Source: Acholoe squamosa (Eukaryota; Annelida; Polychaeta; Phyllodocida; Polynoidae). Taken from it: DNA of 64,000 nt. Numbering within the stretch: position 1 is the stretch's first letter; each line of letters opens with the position of its first letter. Shown in pieces: positions 1-9,759 of this stretch. Below the pieces are notes generated by a model, which was not told where the DNA came from, searched no databases, and saw nothing but the letters and a program-made list of their open reading frames with translations. The position numbers were made by a program, and so were the translations under genes. The stretch is from the NCBI GenBank assembly GCA_949317995.1, contig OX439043.1, positions 63,896,822 to 63,960,821 of the forward strand, given 5' to 3'.

Positions 1-1588
1 TGTTAAGTGCTGCCATGAATGGTAAATTAATTGTCTTGAGAATGTAATGAAATGATAAGGTTGAGTTACAGGGCAACCTTGTGTTTGGAAGAGAAAATTC
101 TCCTACACTGATCGTGCACCCACAGGGTACACCTATGATTGAGTAGGACTGGGCCTTCCGAGTTTCAGACGTTTTACCATGGCAGTTGATAAAGTAATGG
201 GGTTCATTAGTAGTGACCAGATACTCATCTTCAGAAATGGAAATAGCATGGGTGGTAGGTGCTTGCAGTGGTGAAACTGTAAACTTGCAATGTTCCTTAA
301 TCTGTTGAGCCTGGTTAGTAAAAATGGCTACAGGGCATGTAGGCCTGTGTTTATAGATTCTACCATTTACATCTCTGCATACCTTTACTGTAGTACCTTC
401 ACATGCCTGCATATCTGCTGAGTCCAATTCGATAAATAATGATTCATCGTAAGATACTGCTAGAAACTCAGTTGTGGTTTGTAGTTTGGTGACTCCTCTG
501 GTGGGGGTCTCCTGTGTGTCTATAGGCATGGGTGATGTAATCATTTGGTACAGTTTGAAGGTTGAGGTGGTAGATTGAATTATAATGTCCAGATGAATAT
601 ATATATGGTGAGCTGAGTAAGTGTATGAGGTCAGCTTCTGTGAATAATAGAAATCTAAGTCATTAATTGCGACTTGTGCTCCAGGGTGTGTAATCCTAAG
701 TTTGTTATTAATGTCAACTAGGTATCTAGCGAGGTCTGAGGGTGGTACTATATCAGGGGTTAGGATCCCTGATGATAGCATCCTCAGGGCTGCATTTGTC
801 CTTTGTAGTGATTGAACCGTATTCATTCTTGCTGCTATGATAATTAATGCATCATTTAATACTTGCATTTTCTCCCTTTGAGTTTTCTCGTGCCTTGAAT
901 ATGAGTCAAGTGACCTGGACATGTTAGAGGCCCACAGGTTGACGGTGTCACCTATGGTGTTGATTGTGCTGTCCAGTACCTTCTTATCTTGGATGTATGC
1001 TTTGACAAACTTATCTTGTCTGTCTGTGATCTTTTCAATGAGATTAGCTGCTTCCTGATCCTGTTTAGCAAATTTTCTTAGTATTTCATCTATGTTCTTG
1101 AGCTGTCCCATTACTTGGTTTACATCTTCTACTGTGGCTAGACCTAGCACACCGCGAAACAGGGGTGCTAGAAAACCCAGTATGGCCTCTCTTTTGGCCT
1201 TGTCCAATGTGTTTATGGGGTTGGATAAGAACAATTTGATGGAGGCTAGTGTTTCATTTATCTCCTTGTCTGCAATTTCCAGCAAGGTGTCTAGCTCCTT
1301 AGCTTGTTGGATAATTTGGCCAGAGGTATGATCTTGTAGAGTAGGAGTGGTCAAATGGAGTATTCTATCCCTTATGGGTCCTTGGGTAACGGGTGCCCGA
1401 GGTATCTTGTAGGGAATAGCTAACAACAGTGTTGTGGTTGTATGTCCATTGACCAATGGTTGAGGGCTAGGTTTGAATACTACTCCTATGTTTTGTCTCA
1501 CCACAGGTGTATAGCCTGCAGTAAGTGGTTTTATAGTATATAATAACAGCATAGTTAGCAGTATGGGTGAAACTCTCAGTCTCCCCAT
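1..1588 (-). CDS. env: Env-like envelope fusion glycoprotein of the Gypsy-type element (C-terminus outside window)
   Basis: Reading the minus strand from the ATG at 1588 (context CACCATGG, a strong initiation context) gives 529 codons with no stop before base 1. Residues 1-24 form a hydrophobic signal peptide. A basic KAKR motif at residues 130-133 is followed by a glycine/hydrophobic stretch (about 134-152) that looks like a cleavage site plus fusion peptide. A long helical heptad-rich region follows, then a motif SGILTPDIVPP at about 273, reminiscent of the region after the helices in insect errantivirus Env and baculovirus F proteins. The distal part is cysteine-richer. The transmembrane anchor would lie past the edge. 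Assignment to the F-type family is inference from this layout; the ORF is clear. It is probably expressed from a spliced mRNA. Confidence 0.75.
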   Translation of the reverse strand, partial: MGRLRVSPILLTMLLLYTIKPLTAGYTPVVRQNIGVVFKPSPQPLVNGHTTTTLLLAIPYKIPRAPVTQGPIRDRILHLTTPTLQDHTSGQIIQQAKELDTLLEIADKEINETLASIKLFLSNPINTLDKAKREAILGFLAPLFRGVLGLATVEDVNQVMGQLKNIDEILRKFAKQDQEAANLIEKITDRQDKFVKAYIQDKKVLDSTINTIGDTVNLWASNMSRSLDSYSRHEKTQREKMQVLNDALIIIAARMNTVQSLQRTNAALRMLSSGILTPDIVPPSDLARYLVDINNKLRITHPGAQVAINDLDFYYSQKLTSYTYSAHHIYIHLDIIIQSTTSTFKLYQMITSPMPIDTQETPTRGVTKLQTTTEFLAVSYDESLFIELDSADMQACEGTTVKVCRDVNGRIYKHRPTCPVAIFTNQAQQIKEHCKFTVSPLQAPTTHAISISEDEYLVTTNEPHYFINCHGKTSETRKAQSYSIIGVPCGCTISVGEFSLPNTRLPCNSTLSFHYILKTINLPFMAALN

Positions 1589-2412
1589 GGTGCTTGTGTA
1601 AAGCAAGTTTGCTGTTTAAAGTCTTGTCAAATTTGTAGTGATTTGGTGCTGGTAAAGTCTAAGTGTATGGTGTAACACTTTAAATGAAGTGGTTCAAACT
1701 GTACCTTTGCAAGATTGAGCTGTCTTGGCAATATGTCCGGTGAGTCTATAGAGGTTGACCAGTAATGGTAAGGTCAGGTTGAAGGTGAAGTAGGTGTGTT
1801 CTTTATCCTAGTGCAGTCTCTCCTAATGGAGAAGTGGGCTGGCTAATTCCCAAGTGGGGTCCTGTAGACTTGTGTTCCAGACTGCAGCTGGATGAAGACT
1901 GATGGTGGGCTATGGTCCACAGTGCTTCTTATGTAGCCTACCCTACCCACATCCATTGTGGGCCTGGTATTGTTTCTCTGGAGACAATGCATTAATCTCC
2001 AGTGTCTGCTAACTGTGGGGCCTATTGTGTAGTCTGTGTACTGGTAATTAGCTCCTCCTGTCATCCAGGACAGCCATTCATGACCGTCTAGACAGTTGTC
2101 TGAGGGTAGCTTATAAGGTCAATTGATCTCTATAGACTGCTGTGTTGGCATAGCGCGCTCTTTCATGTGGGGATTAGGCTTTAGACACTCCATTGTGTTA
2201 CCCTTACTCTTCTTAGACTTCATGTCTGCTTTACTTGGGGGGTCCCAGTCTTTGACCCTTTCAGAGGCAATAACCTACTGATATATTTACAAATTTGATT
2301 GGCTTTATATACATAGTAATTCATTATCAGTCACACATGTCTTATGTGTGGATGAAGAGAATTTGTAATACATTTTGAAAATCTTATGACTTTTGGTATC
2401 TCAATCTTGTTT
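1589..2412. other. Pol-env spacer of the Gypsy-type element
   Basis: These 824 bases lie between the pol stop and the env start. I see no convincing coding sequence; the short minus-strand frame at 1843-2064 has no recognisable motif. In retroviruses and errantiviruses this interval normally carries the env splice acceptor; a weak candidate (ACACAAG just before the env ATG) is visible. Confidence 0.5.
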
Positions 2413-5400
2413 CTAATTTCTTGAAACTGCACCACACCTAGATGTCTTTCTTAGTATGTGGTGTGCAGGCCTAGGCTTGATAGGGCCTATGCCTGTGGTT
2501 TCTCTTGTAAGGGTGATATCATTTTTGTTCCTTACAATTTTGCTGTAGTATTTGGCCTCATGTGGAATAAGCCTGTGTGCAAATTCATTGTTTCTGACAG
2601 CACCAACCTTTTTCAGTCTGTCTATGTGCACTGGTCTAGCCACCAATAGATTGGTGTCCAAGTTTTTGAGTTTGGCACTTGTCAAACTAGGTCTATCTAC
2701 TACAACATATGGTCCCATAAAAAGGGGTTGAAGTTTCTTACACTCTGTGTTGGTCAGGATTCTTGGAATGTTTAGGTACACCATGTCGGTGACCTTGATT
2801 TCCTGTGGTGTAAGTTTCTTATCATATCTATCCTTCCTTTCCTTTTGTAACTTGGCGACCCTTTCTATAGCTTTCCTCCTAGAGGTATCTTGATTCGTTA
2901 TCATGTTAGCTACATGGTCTGCTACTGTGGATATGTCTTCCTGTATTCCCAGCCCTAAGTCCATTGGGGTGGCTGGGTTTCTCCCATGGAGTAGGAAGAA
3001 AGGGGTGAATCCTGTGGTTTGGGATTCAGTGTTGTTTAATGCAAAGGTTATGGGTTCAATAAATGAATCCCAATTGTTTTGGTGCTTTGAGCAGAATGCT
3101 CTGAGTGCTGTGCCTATGCTAGCATTGAATCTCTCTACAAGCCCATTTGATTGTGGCCTGTATGGTGAGGAGAATTTATGTTTGATCTTGAGGTGTTTAG
3201 TTAACTTTGTGAACTTTGCACCTGTATAACATGTCCCATTGTCTGTTTGAAGAGTGGCTGGTGTTCCATGATGACAAATTATATTCTTGTAGAACTCTGC
3301 TGCTGTTGTCTCAGCTTTTAAGTCAGTAGTAGCCCAAGCTGTTGCATATCTGGTAGCATAATCTATGCAGACTTGTATATGTTTGTTTCCCCTGGCAGTT
3401 GTGGGAAGTGGTCCCACCGCGTCTAGGTTTAGGAACTTCATTGGTGAAGTCATGTACTCTCTCACTGTCATTGGTGTTTTGTGTGAGTGTACTTGCCTTT
3501 TTGCTGTGAGGCATGTGTGGCAGGTGGAAACATATTTTGTTGTGTCTGCTAGCATAGACTTCCAATATACCCTAGGTCGGAGTGCTGACAGCATCCTACT
3601 TGAACCAAGATGGCCGCCGGTAGATGAGTCATGGAAATACTGTAGTGTACTTGTTACCCATTGCTGTGGTATAACAATTTGAAGTGGTACAGTATTGGTT
3701 TTTCTCCAATTTATGGGGCATATATGGACTAATGTACCATTTACCAAGGTGTATGTCTGGCCTTGGTTGATGATTCTATTTCCTTGTGCTTTTGGTGCAG
3801 GCAAGGTTCCATCCTCAAGATACTGTATGAGGGGCAATAGGTCCTTGTCTTTCCTTTGTTCCAGGCCAAGGTTTGTACCTGAGATGGATGTGTCGGGAAT
3901 CTGATCCAGTAGTTGATTTATATCTAGCACATGTTGTTTTATTCTGTCTCTTTCTTTTTCTTTTTCATCGACTATTGGCCTATCTTGTGCCTTTTGTTGG
4001 GGTGTGTCACTCTTGTTTTGGTGTGTAGGCTCCTTTGGAGGGCCTATTCTCGCCTTGATGGGAGTGGCAACCTTTTTCTTTAAAGGCACAATTTGCTTTT
4101 TGTCAATCTTCTTTGTCTCAGAGTTCTTTGATTTAGTAGATGCAGTGTCTTTTGTGACATTTTTCCTGGCAGGTGGGGTTTTGATAGGTTTGTTTCCTGT
4201 GACCTTTTTCTCATTTAGAATAGTTTGTGATTGTGTGGGGGGTTTTGGTGTGCCCTCCTGAATCATTTCTCTAGTCTTTGAGCGTGTGGTCATAGGACAC
4301 AAATGGTTTGGTGTTTCCTCTCCCTGCATTGGTTCAAAGAATCTGACTGATTTAGAAGTTGCTTGAGTAATAGCATATATTGTGTCTTCTGGATCTTCAT
4401 CATCTGAGTCAGGTGGGGTGAAGGGTGGCTCCTTAGGAGTTGCCTTCACTATCTGATTGAGTGATGAGAATTCAATAGGCTCGAAGTCGTTATCTGGAAA
4501 GAGTTGTGAGTATTCTCTCTCACAGTGGCAAAACACATAGTGTGTAGATTGCTTCAAGATACCCCTAATGGGTGTCTCTGGCCTTTCAATGGTGTTGGGT
4601 GGATCATCCCTTTTGAATGGTACTTTCTTTGTTACTTTTGCAAACTTGGTTCTACTGGCTGCTCTAACTCTCCTTGGTGGGGGTGGAGGGTTAGTCATGG
4701 GTCCAGAATCTGGGTATTCTCTTCTAGACATAGCATCTGGTGGTGTGTTATCATCACCTTTCACATGTTGGATGGTGAATGAAAATTGTTGTATGTCTAG
4801 AGCCCATCTGGCCCATCTATGTGTGAGTCCTGTATTGGTTAGTAGTGGGATTAGGGCTGCATGGTCTGTGTATAATTGGAAGTGTCTAGTCTCTAGATAG
4901 TGTCTGAAGTGTAATACTCCATACACTACTCCCAGTAGTTCTCTCTCTGTGGTATTGTAATTTCTCTCATGTTTTGAGAGGGTTCTACCTGCAAAGGCTA
5001 CTGGTCTGAGCACTCCTTCATTATCTCTCTGTGAGAGTACAGCTCCTAAACTCACATTGGAAGCATCAGTTGCCAAACTGAACTCTTTCTCATAGTTTGG
5101 ATATCTGAGAAGAGCATTGGTACAGAGGGCATGCTTTAATGTTTTGAAAGCATTATCTGCCTCTTCTGTCCAGACAAATGCTTTGAGATGTGTCTGTAGA
5201 TCATATAATGGTCTAGCAATTTGGGCATAACCTTTGATAAACTTTTTGAAGTATTGGCATAGGCCTGTGAAGGATCTGACATTTTTGACTGATTTTGGTG
5301 TTGGGAAGGTTTTGATTGACTCCACCTTTGTGGGAGATGGTTGCAGTCCCATGGGTGTGACTCTCATTCCCAAGAAGTCTATTCTGTCTATGAAGTATTC

Positions 5401-7170
5401 ACATTTTGATTTCTTCAGTTTGAGTTTACCAACTCTTAGGCTGTTGAACACGTCTTCCAGGTCATGGAAGTGTTGTTCGATTGATGGTGATAATACCAAT
5501 ATGTCATCTAGGTATGGTAGGGCACATTTGTACTTGAGTTTGTTCAGAATTAATGTGACTAGATGGCAGAATCCCGCCGGTGCCGTCGCTAAACCCATCG
5601 GCATCCTTTCATAGACATATTTTTTGTCATTTGCTATGAATGCGGTTTTATGCTGATCCTCCTGTCTTATAGGAATTTGAAAAAATCCCTGTTGGGCATC
5701 TAGCTTACTGAATACTCTTGGTCTGAGTGACCCTATCATGTCTAGAGTGTCATCGGCCCGGGGTGTAGATAAGGCTTGATTTATCGTGTTCTGGTTCAAA
5801 TAACGAAAATCTGTGACGAGCCGATGGCCTCCCGATGATTTTTGTACTAAAAAGGATCTGGAGGCCCAGGGGCCCTCGGCACATTCTCTCAGAATGCCCT
5901 GTTGTACTAGCCTTTCACACTCTTCCCCTATTGCGGCCTGTTTTTCTGGTGTTTGTCTATATGGTAGGAAATGACATGGTACTGCCTCAGGTTTTACATG
6001 TATTGAGTGTGTATACAGGTGTGTGGCACCAATGTCTCCATCTTTTCCTACGAATACATCATCATACTTGGTCAGCAGTGACTTTAATCTATCATGCTGA
6101 TCTTTGGATGTGAGCACAGATTTTGGTGGAACATTCTCTTCCAATTCTGGCTCGAGGTCATGTGCCTCACTATGTATAGCAGCTATTTCAGAGAGTCTGA
6201 TTGAGTTGGGTTCAGGGTCAGCATATGTGGACTCACAGTCTGAGTCTGTGTCACTGAATTGAGTTACGTCCACAGGCCGTATGGCTGAGATGGATTGATC
6301 AGTGTGTGGGGTAGTGTCTGACACCTGTTGAGGTTTTTCTAAATCAGATTCCTTGACTTCCTGAAATAGAGCTATGATGGCACCCTTTTTGATTTTATGT
6401 GGGCGCCTGCTGGTGTTGAGTAACACTAGGGGATGTTTGTTATTTTCCCTGGGGGTTACTGCTGCCCTTTGAACTAGATATGGGGCATTGTTATTTCTTT
6501 GGAGGTTATCTACTACTCCAGTTTTCCCTTGCAGTGATTGAGTAGATGTGACCTTACCCAATACTGCAAGTTCAGAGAATGGAGGGATGGTAAAATCCCT
6601 CACTGCCCTAATGGGTTTGAGAATTTGTTCAGGATCAACATTAAATTCAATTTGAGATTTTGTAGTGCTTAAGAAATCTGTGCCGAGTACAATGGGCTGT
6701 GTGAGGTTGGGTATTACAGCAAATTGGTATTGGAATCTGACACCTTGGATTCTAAAGTTCAGCATAGCTGAATGTCTAACATGACACACCGATCCATCTG
6801 CCAAGTGGATGTTGATTTTAGATTTCCTCAGTTGGATATGGAATCTCTTTTGGAGATCCATGAGGAATGATTGTCTGACACAGGTGATAGTAGCACCTGT
6901 ATCAACCAAACATTGTACATCTGAAACATCATATAGATTTGCATTGATACAGCCATTTTGAAGAAGTACAATAGAAAGCTTGGTACTCTCACCTGTATCC
7001 TTTGATGATGAATCTGGTGGGGTGATGTGTATCACTGATGGACGTCTCTGTCTGTTAGATGGTAGATTGGCACTAGCAATTGTCTCTGGTTGGATCTTTG
7101 TTAATCCTGATTGATTGTTTGTATTTGGGGTGTCACAGTGCACTGGCCCATCGGCACTGTGACATCCTAG
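2413..7170 (-). CDS. pol: Pol polyprotein of the Gypsy-type element (protease, RT, RNase H, integrase)
   Basis: The frame is open from the gag-pol frameshift site at 7170 to the stop at 2413, about 1,585 residues; it has no ATG near its start and is expected as a Gag-Pol fusion. Counting from base 7143, visible motifs are aspartic protease LVDTGAT near residue 80, RT motifs VTDFRYLN near 443 and YLDD near 542, RNase H ATDAS near 688 and YTDHAAL near 758, the integrase zinc region near 1170, and integrase D, D and E within NLDAVGP, QTDNGT and GLVERFN (about 1241, 1301, 1338). A GPYVV motif near the C-terminus matches a GPY/F module. No chromodomain is seen. An unusually long lysine/proline-rich linker (about residues 800-1130) separates RNase H from integrase. 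All catalytic residues I can see are intact. Confidence 0.93.
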   Translation of the reverse strand, partial: LGCHSADGPVHCDTPNTNNQSGLTKIQPETIASANLPSNRQRRPSVIHITPPDSSSKDTGESTKLSIVLLQNGCINANLYDVSDVQCLVDTGATITCVRQSFLMDLQKRFHIQLRKSKINIHLADGSVCHVRHSAMLNFRIQGVRFQYQFAVIPNLTQPIVLGTDFLSTTKSQIEFNVDPEQILKPIRAVRDFTIPPFSELAVLGKVTSTQSLQGKTGVVDNLQRNNNAPYLVQRAAVTPRENNKHPLVLLNTSRRPHKIKKGAIIALFQEVKESDLEKPQQVSDTTPHTDQSISAIRPVDVTQFSDTDSDCESTYADPEPNSIRLSEIAAIHSEAHDLEPELEENVPPKSVLTSKDQHDRLKSLLTKYDDVFVGKDGDIGATHLYTHSIHVKPEAVPCHFLPYRQTPEKQAAIGEECERLVQQGILRECAEGPWASRSFLVQKSSGGHRLVTDFRYLNQNTINQALSTPRADDTLDMIGSLRPRVFSKLDAQQGFFQIPIRQEDQHKTAFIANDKKYVYERMPMGLATAPAGFCHLVTLILNKLKYKCALPYLDDILVLSPSIEQHFHDLEDVFNSLRVGKLKLKKSKCEYFIDRIDFLGMRVTPMGLQPSPTKVESIKTFPTPKSVKNVRSFTGLCQYFKKFIKGYAQIARPLYDLQTHLKAFVWTEEADNAFKTLKHALCTNALLRYPNYEKEFSLATDASNVSLGAVLSQRDNEGVLRPVAFAGRTLSKHERNYNTTERELLGVVYGVLHFRHYLETRHFQLYTDHAALIPLLTNTGLTHRWARWALDIQQFSFTIQHVKGDDNTPPDAMSRREYPDSGPMTNPPPPPRRVRAASRTKFAKVTKKVPFKRDDPPNTIERPETPIRGILKQSTHYVFCHCEREYSQLFPDNDFEPIEFSSLNQIVKATPKEPPFTPPDSDDEDPEDTIYAITQATSKSVRFFEPMQGEETPNHLCPMTTRSKTREMIQEGTPKPPTQSQTILNEKKVTGNKPIKTPPARKNVTKDTASTKSKNSETKKIDKKQIVPLKKKVATPIKARIGPPKEPTHQNKSDTPQQKAQDRPIVDEKEKERDRIKQHVLDINQLLDQIPDTSISGTNLGLEQRKDKDLLPLIQYLEDGTLPAPKAQGNRIINQGQTYTLVNGTLVHICPINWRKTNTVPLQIVIPQQWVTSTLQYFHDSSTGGHLGSSRMLSALRPRVYWKSMLADTTKYVSTCHTCLTAKRQVHSHKTPMTVREYMTSPMKFLNLDAVGPLPTTARGNKHIQVCIDYATRYATAWATTDLKAETTAAEFYKNIICHHGTPATLQTDNGTCYTGAKFTKLTKHLKIKHKFSSPYRPQSNGLVERFNASIGTALRAFCSKHQNNWDSFIEPITFALNNTESQTTGFTPFFLLHGRNPATPMDLGLGIQEDISTVADHVANMITNQDTSRRKAIERVAKLQKERKDRYDKKLTPQEIKVTDMVYLNIPRILTNTECKKLQPLFMGPYVVVDRPSLTSAKLKNLDTNLLVARPVHIDRLKKVGAVRNNEFAHRLIPHEAKYYSKIVRNKNDITLTRETTGIGPIKPRPAHHILRKTSRCGAVSRN

Positions 7171-7176
7171 TTTTCC
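7131..7176 (-). promoter_or_regulatory. -1 ribosomal frameshift signal at the gag-pol junction
   Basis: In the sense (minus) direction the last gag codons are GAA AAC TAG. The heptamer GGAAAAC (7176-7170) is followed by a 5-base spacer (7169-7165) and then a perfect 11-bp stem, 7164-7154 pairing with 7141-7131, around a 12-base loop. Slipping back one base on AAC places the ribosome exactly in the pol frame (CTA GGA TGT). Heptamer, short spacer and strong hairpin are the standard parts of -1 frameshift sites. The heptamer is not the commonest form (P-site GAA to GGA mispairs at the middle base), so efficiency is uncertain. Confidence 0.75.
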
Positions 7177-8804
7177 TGGTTCTGTGGGGTGGTTGAGATG
7201 CTTGCCACCAGGAGTTTGGAGATTTGATCCATCACATGAGGTGGTATTTGGGGGTTACTTTGTTGGTTCCCCTGGTAACCTCTTGTGTCAGGTTTGTAAT
7301 CCTCCTGGCGTGGGTTGGAACCCTGGTTATATTGACCAGAGTTGCTGTATTGACCGGAGTTGTTGGATCTCTGATTGTTGTAGGCGCCATTGTTGTTGTA
7401 GGATCCACTGTTGTAGTTCCTATGTGGACTCTGGCCCCTACTGTTGGATCCTTGACTATAGGATCCAGAGTTGTTTGACCCCTGGCTGTTGTTGTAGGAT
7501 CCACTGTTGTTGTAGGATCCAGAGTTGTAGTTCCTATGTGGACTCTGGCTCCTACTGTTGGATCCTTGATTATTATAGGATCTGCCATTACTTGGGGTTC
7601 TGTCTCTCCTATCACTGTATGAAGAGTTACCATTGTTGGAGTTGGAAGAGCTGTTGTCTTTCCTACTGTTGTGACCCCCCCGGTTGTTGTTGTTGCCCCC
7701 TCTACCTCTACCTCTATTGGATTGGTAGTTGGGGTCATAGTTATTTCCTCTGTATCTACCGGTAGGGTCTCTTGATGCAACCTTAGCTTCCTGTTGCCTT
7801 ACATGGGCACTAGACATTAGGTTAACATCTTCATCTGAACTAGTGCTGATTTCCTGGACCTTTTTCTTAGTAGGCTGTGGGTTGGTTTCTGCATCCCTTA
7901 CCTTCCTAGATCTCTCTTGGGTCTCAACCTCCAGGGCTAGGTCTAGGGCTTGGTCAAAGGAGTCTATTTTCTTGTTCTCAAGAGCTATAGAGATCCAGGG
8001 CCTCATGCCTTGGGTAAATGCCTTGCTTAGGGTTTCATCGTTCTGGCGTTGGGCATTACACACTTTCCTGAGATGGCATGCATAGTCTAGAACAGGTTCA
8101 TCTATCTTTTGTGCACGGAGTGCAGTCCTTGAGATTATATTGTCTCGAGTAGCAAAATACTCTTTTAATTTATTCACTACATTGGTCCATGTCAACATAT
8201 CAGGTGTGGCACTCTCCCTGAAGGATTCAAACCAAGCTAGTGCTTGTCCTTCGAGGTACTTGGGTAAATATGTTACCATGGTGTCACTGTCTGTCACTTT
8301 GTACTTATCCTTCAGATATTCTGGGAATTTGTGATCAATGAATAATGCTGTTGACATGAGTGGTGATGGGTGTGAAAAGGTTTTGGGTTTTGTTACCTCA
8401 TGTATCCTGATCTTTCTGTCGTCCTGCTGTTTATTGTCTATGAGCTTGGTCATGTTGGACACCATGGAGATTATGATGTCATCTTTGGATCCAGAGGCAG
8501 ATGGTGTGACAACAGGTGTGATGGCAGGTGTGTGAGGTTGTGGGGTCTGGGATGATACCATCTTCATGAGATCTGCTATCTGTTGTTGTTGTCTCTCTAG
8601 GGACTTCCGCTGATCTTCCATGGCCTTCTGTTGAGCATCTATTGCTGCATTCCTCTCTGCCAGTTGTTGGTTGAGGATCCTCTCCCTTTCCTCCTGCTGG
8701 GACTTGTTGGTCTCTAGGGCAGTAACTGCATCTTGGATGGCCTTCTCATAGGCCCTTATCTTCTCAGCTGTCTGATTAGGTTGGGGGCCTTCATCGGTGT
8801 CCAT
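7167..8804 (-). CDS. gag: Gag polyprotein of the Gypsy-type element
   Basis: I place the start at the first in-frame ATG, 8804, which has A at -3 and G at +4; the open frame continues upstream to about 9188 but without another ATG. This gives about 545 residues. Residues 15-85 are a charged, glutamine-rich coiled coil. Residues about 140-290 match a retrotransposon capsid domain (tryptophan/phenylalanine-spaced helices such as ALAWFESF). From about residue 350 to the end the protein is an RGG plus Asn/Ser/Gly/Gln/Tyr-rich low-complexity tail with repeated SPHRNYNSGSYNN-type units. There is no CCHC zinc knuckle; the RGG tail is the likely RNA-binding substitute. The ORF ends in the -1 frameshift signal leading to pol. 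Confidence 0.88.
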   Translation of the reverse strand: MDTDEGPQPNQTAEKIRAYEKAIQDAVTALETNKSQQEERERILNQQLAERNAAIDAQQKAMEDQRKSLERQQQQIADLMKMVSSQTPQPHTPAITPVVTPSASGSKDDIIISMVSNMTKLIDNKQQDDRKIRIHEVTKPKTFSHPSPLMSTALFIDHKFPEYLKDKYKVTDSDTMVTYLPKYLEGQALAWFESFRESATPDMLTWTNVVNKLKEYFATRDNIISRTALRAQKIDEPVLDYACHLRKVCNAQRQNDETLSKAFTQGMRPWISIALENKKIDSFDQALDLALEVETQERSRKVRDAETNPQPTKKKVQEISTSSDEDVNLMSSAHVRQQEAKVASRDPTGRYRGNNYDPNYQSNRGRGRGGNNNNRGGHNSRKDNSSSNSNNGNSSYSDRRDRTPSNGRSYNNQGSNSRSQSPHRNYNSGSYNNSGSYNNSQGSNNSGSYSQGSNSRGQSPHRNYNSGSYNNNGAYNNQRSNNSGQYSNSGQYNQGSNPRQEDYKPDTRGYQGNQQSNPQIPPHVMDQISKLLVASISTTPQNQEN

Positions 8805-9180
8805 GATGGAGGGTGTGGGGGAGGTGTCTCTGGAGGAGTGGCTGTCAAAGGCTGGAGCTGGGGTGGAGGATCTAGATGAGGGTGTGGATCCACCCCCTGA
8901 GGCAGATCCTTCTTCCCCTGAGGTAGATAGCGTGAGTTGGGCGTCCTGTAGAGATCCCTGGGAAATGTTGGATCCCTGAGAACTGGTTGTTCCCTGAGTA
9001 GACAGGGTGGGTGGTGTGGGGTCTACTGAGTGTGGGTCTGTTGTATTGGAGGCTGGTTTGCCTCCTGTGGGCCTCCTAGATCTTGGTGGGAGGGAGACCT
9101 CTTCAACAGGCCCCTGACTACGTAAGGTCTTTGTGTGTTGTTCTGCCAGCTTGACTGATAAGGCCTTGATGTGTGTGGTG

Positions 9181-9580
9181 GACCTCACTGACGTGTGGGA
9201 GACCTCACTGACGTGTGGGAGACCTCACTGACGTGTGGGAGACCTCACTGACGTGTGGGAGACCTCTCTGACGTGTGGGAGACCTCACTGACGTGTGGGA
9301 GACCTCACTGACGTTTGGGAGACCTCACTGACGTTTGGGAGACCTCACTGACGTTTGGGAGACCTCACTGACGTTTTGGGAGACCTCACTGACATATGAG
9401 AGATCTTACTGTTGTGTGAGAGATCTCATTGATGTGTGGGAGATCTCACTGATGTGTGGGAGATCTCATTGATGTGTGGGAGATCTCACTGATGTGTGGG
9501 AGATCTCATTGATGTGTGGGGGATCTCACTGATGTGTGGGAGATCTCACTGGTATGTGGGAGATCTCACTGGTGACCTTG
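9181..9580. repeat. 20-bp tandem array in the retroelement 5' leader
   Basis: About twenty head-to-tail units of 20 bp (consensus GACCTCACTGACGTGTGGGA) run directly upstream of gag. The ten units nearest gag carry TGACGT, a CRE-type half site overlapping ACGTG/ACGTT; the farther units have drifted to GATCTCATTGATGTGTGGGA. Unit length is not a multiple of three and there is no ATG, so the array is non-coding leader. Its position recalls the insulator array in the leader of Drosophila gypsy, though the units are different. Confidence 0.9.
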
Positions 9581-9639
9581 GTGGGTATGGTGTCAAGGTC
9601 AAGGTCACTGGGTGGGTGGAGTGGGTCTAACTGTGTGTA

Positions 9640-9755
9640 TGCGGTACCAGCTTTAATTTACTGTGTGCATGATTGTTCCCAGTTGCGGTACCAGCTTTAA
9701 CTTACTGTGTGCATGATTGTTTTTAGTTGTGTTACCAGCTTTTAATTTTTATGAG
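9640..9755. repeat. 44-bp repeat, about 2.5 copies, in the retroelement leader
   Basis: Units beginning GCGGTACCAGCTTTAA recur at about 9641 and 9684, with a degenerate third at about 9728. They lie just upstream (in element sense) of the 20-bp array. Confidence 0.7.
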
Positions 9756-9759
9756 CCTG

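Noticed and set aside
7184..7765. Plus-strand open frame of 193 residues opposite gag
   Set aside because: It is the antisense of the repetitive Asn/Ser-coding tail of Gag; Cys/Tyr-rich composition follows from that codon bias.
8805..9188. N-terminal extension of Gag to 9188
   Set aside because: The frame is open but has no ATG upstream of 8804, its first codons fall in the leader repeat, and 8804 has a strong initiation context.
9181..9580. Possible CRISPR-like array
   Set aside because: Units are contiguous without spacers, in the leader of a eukaryotic retroelement.
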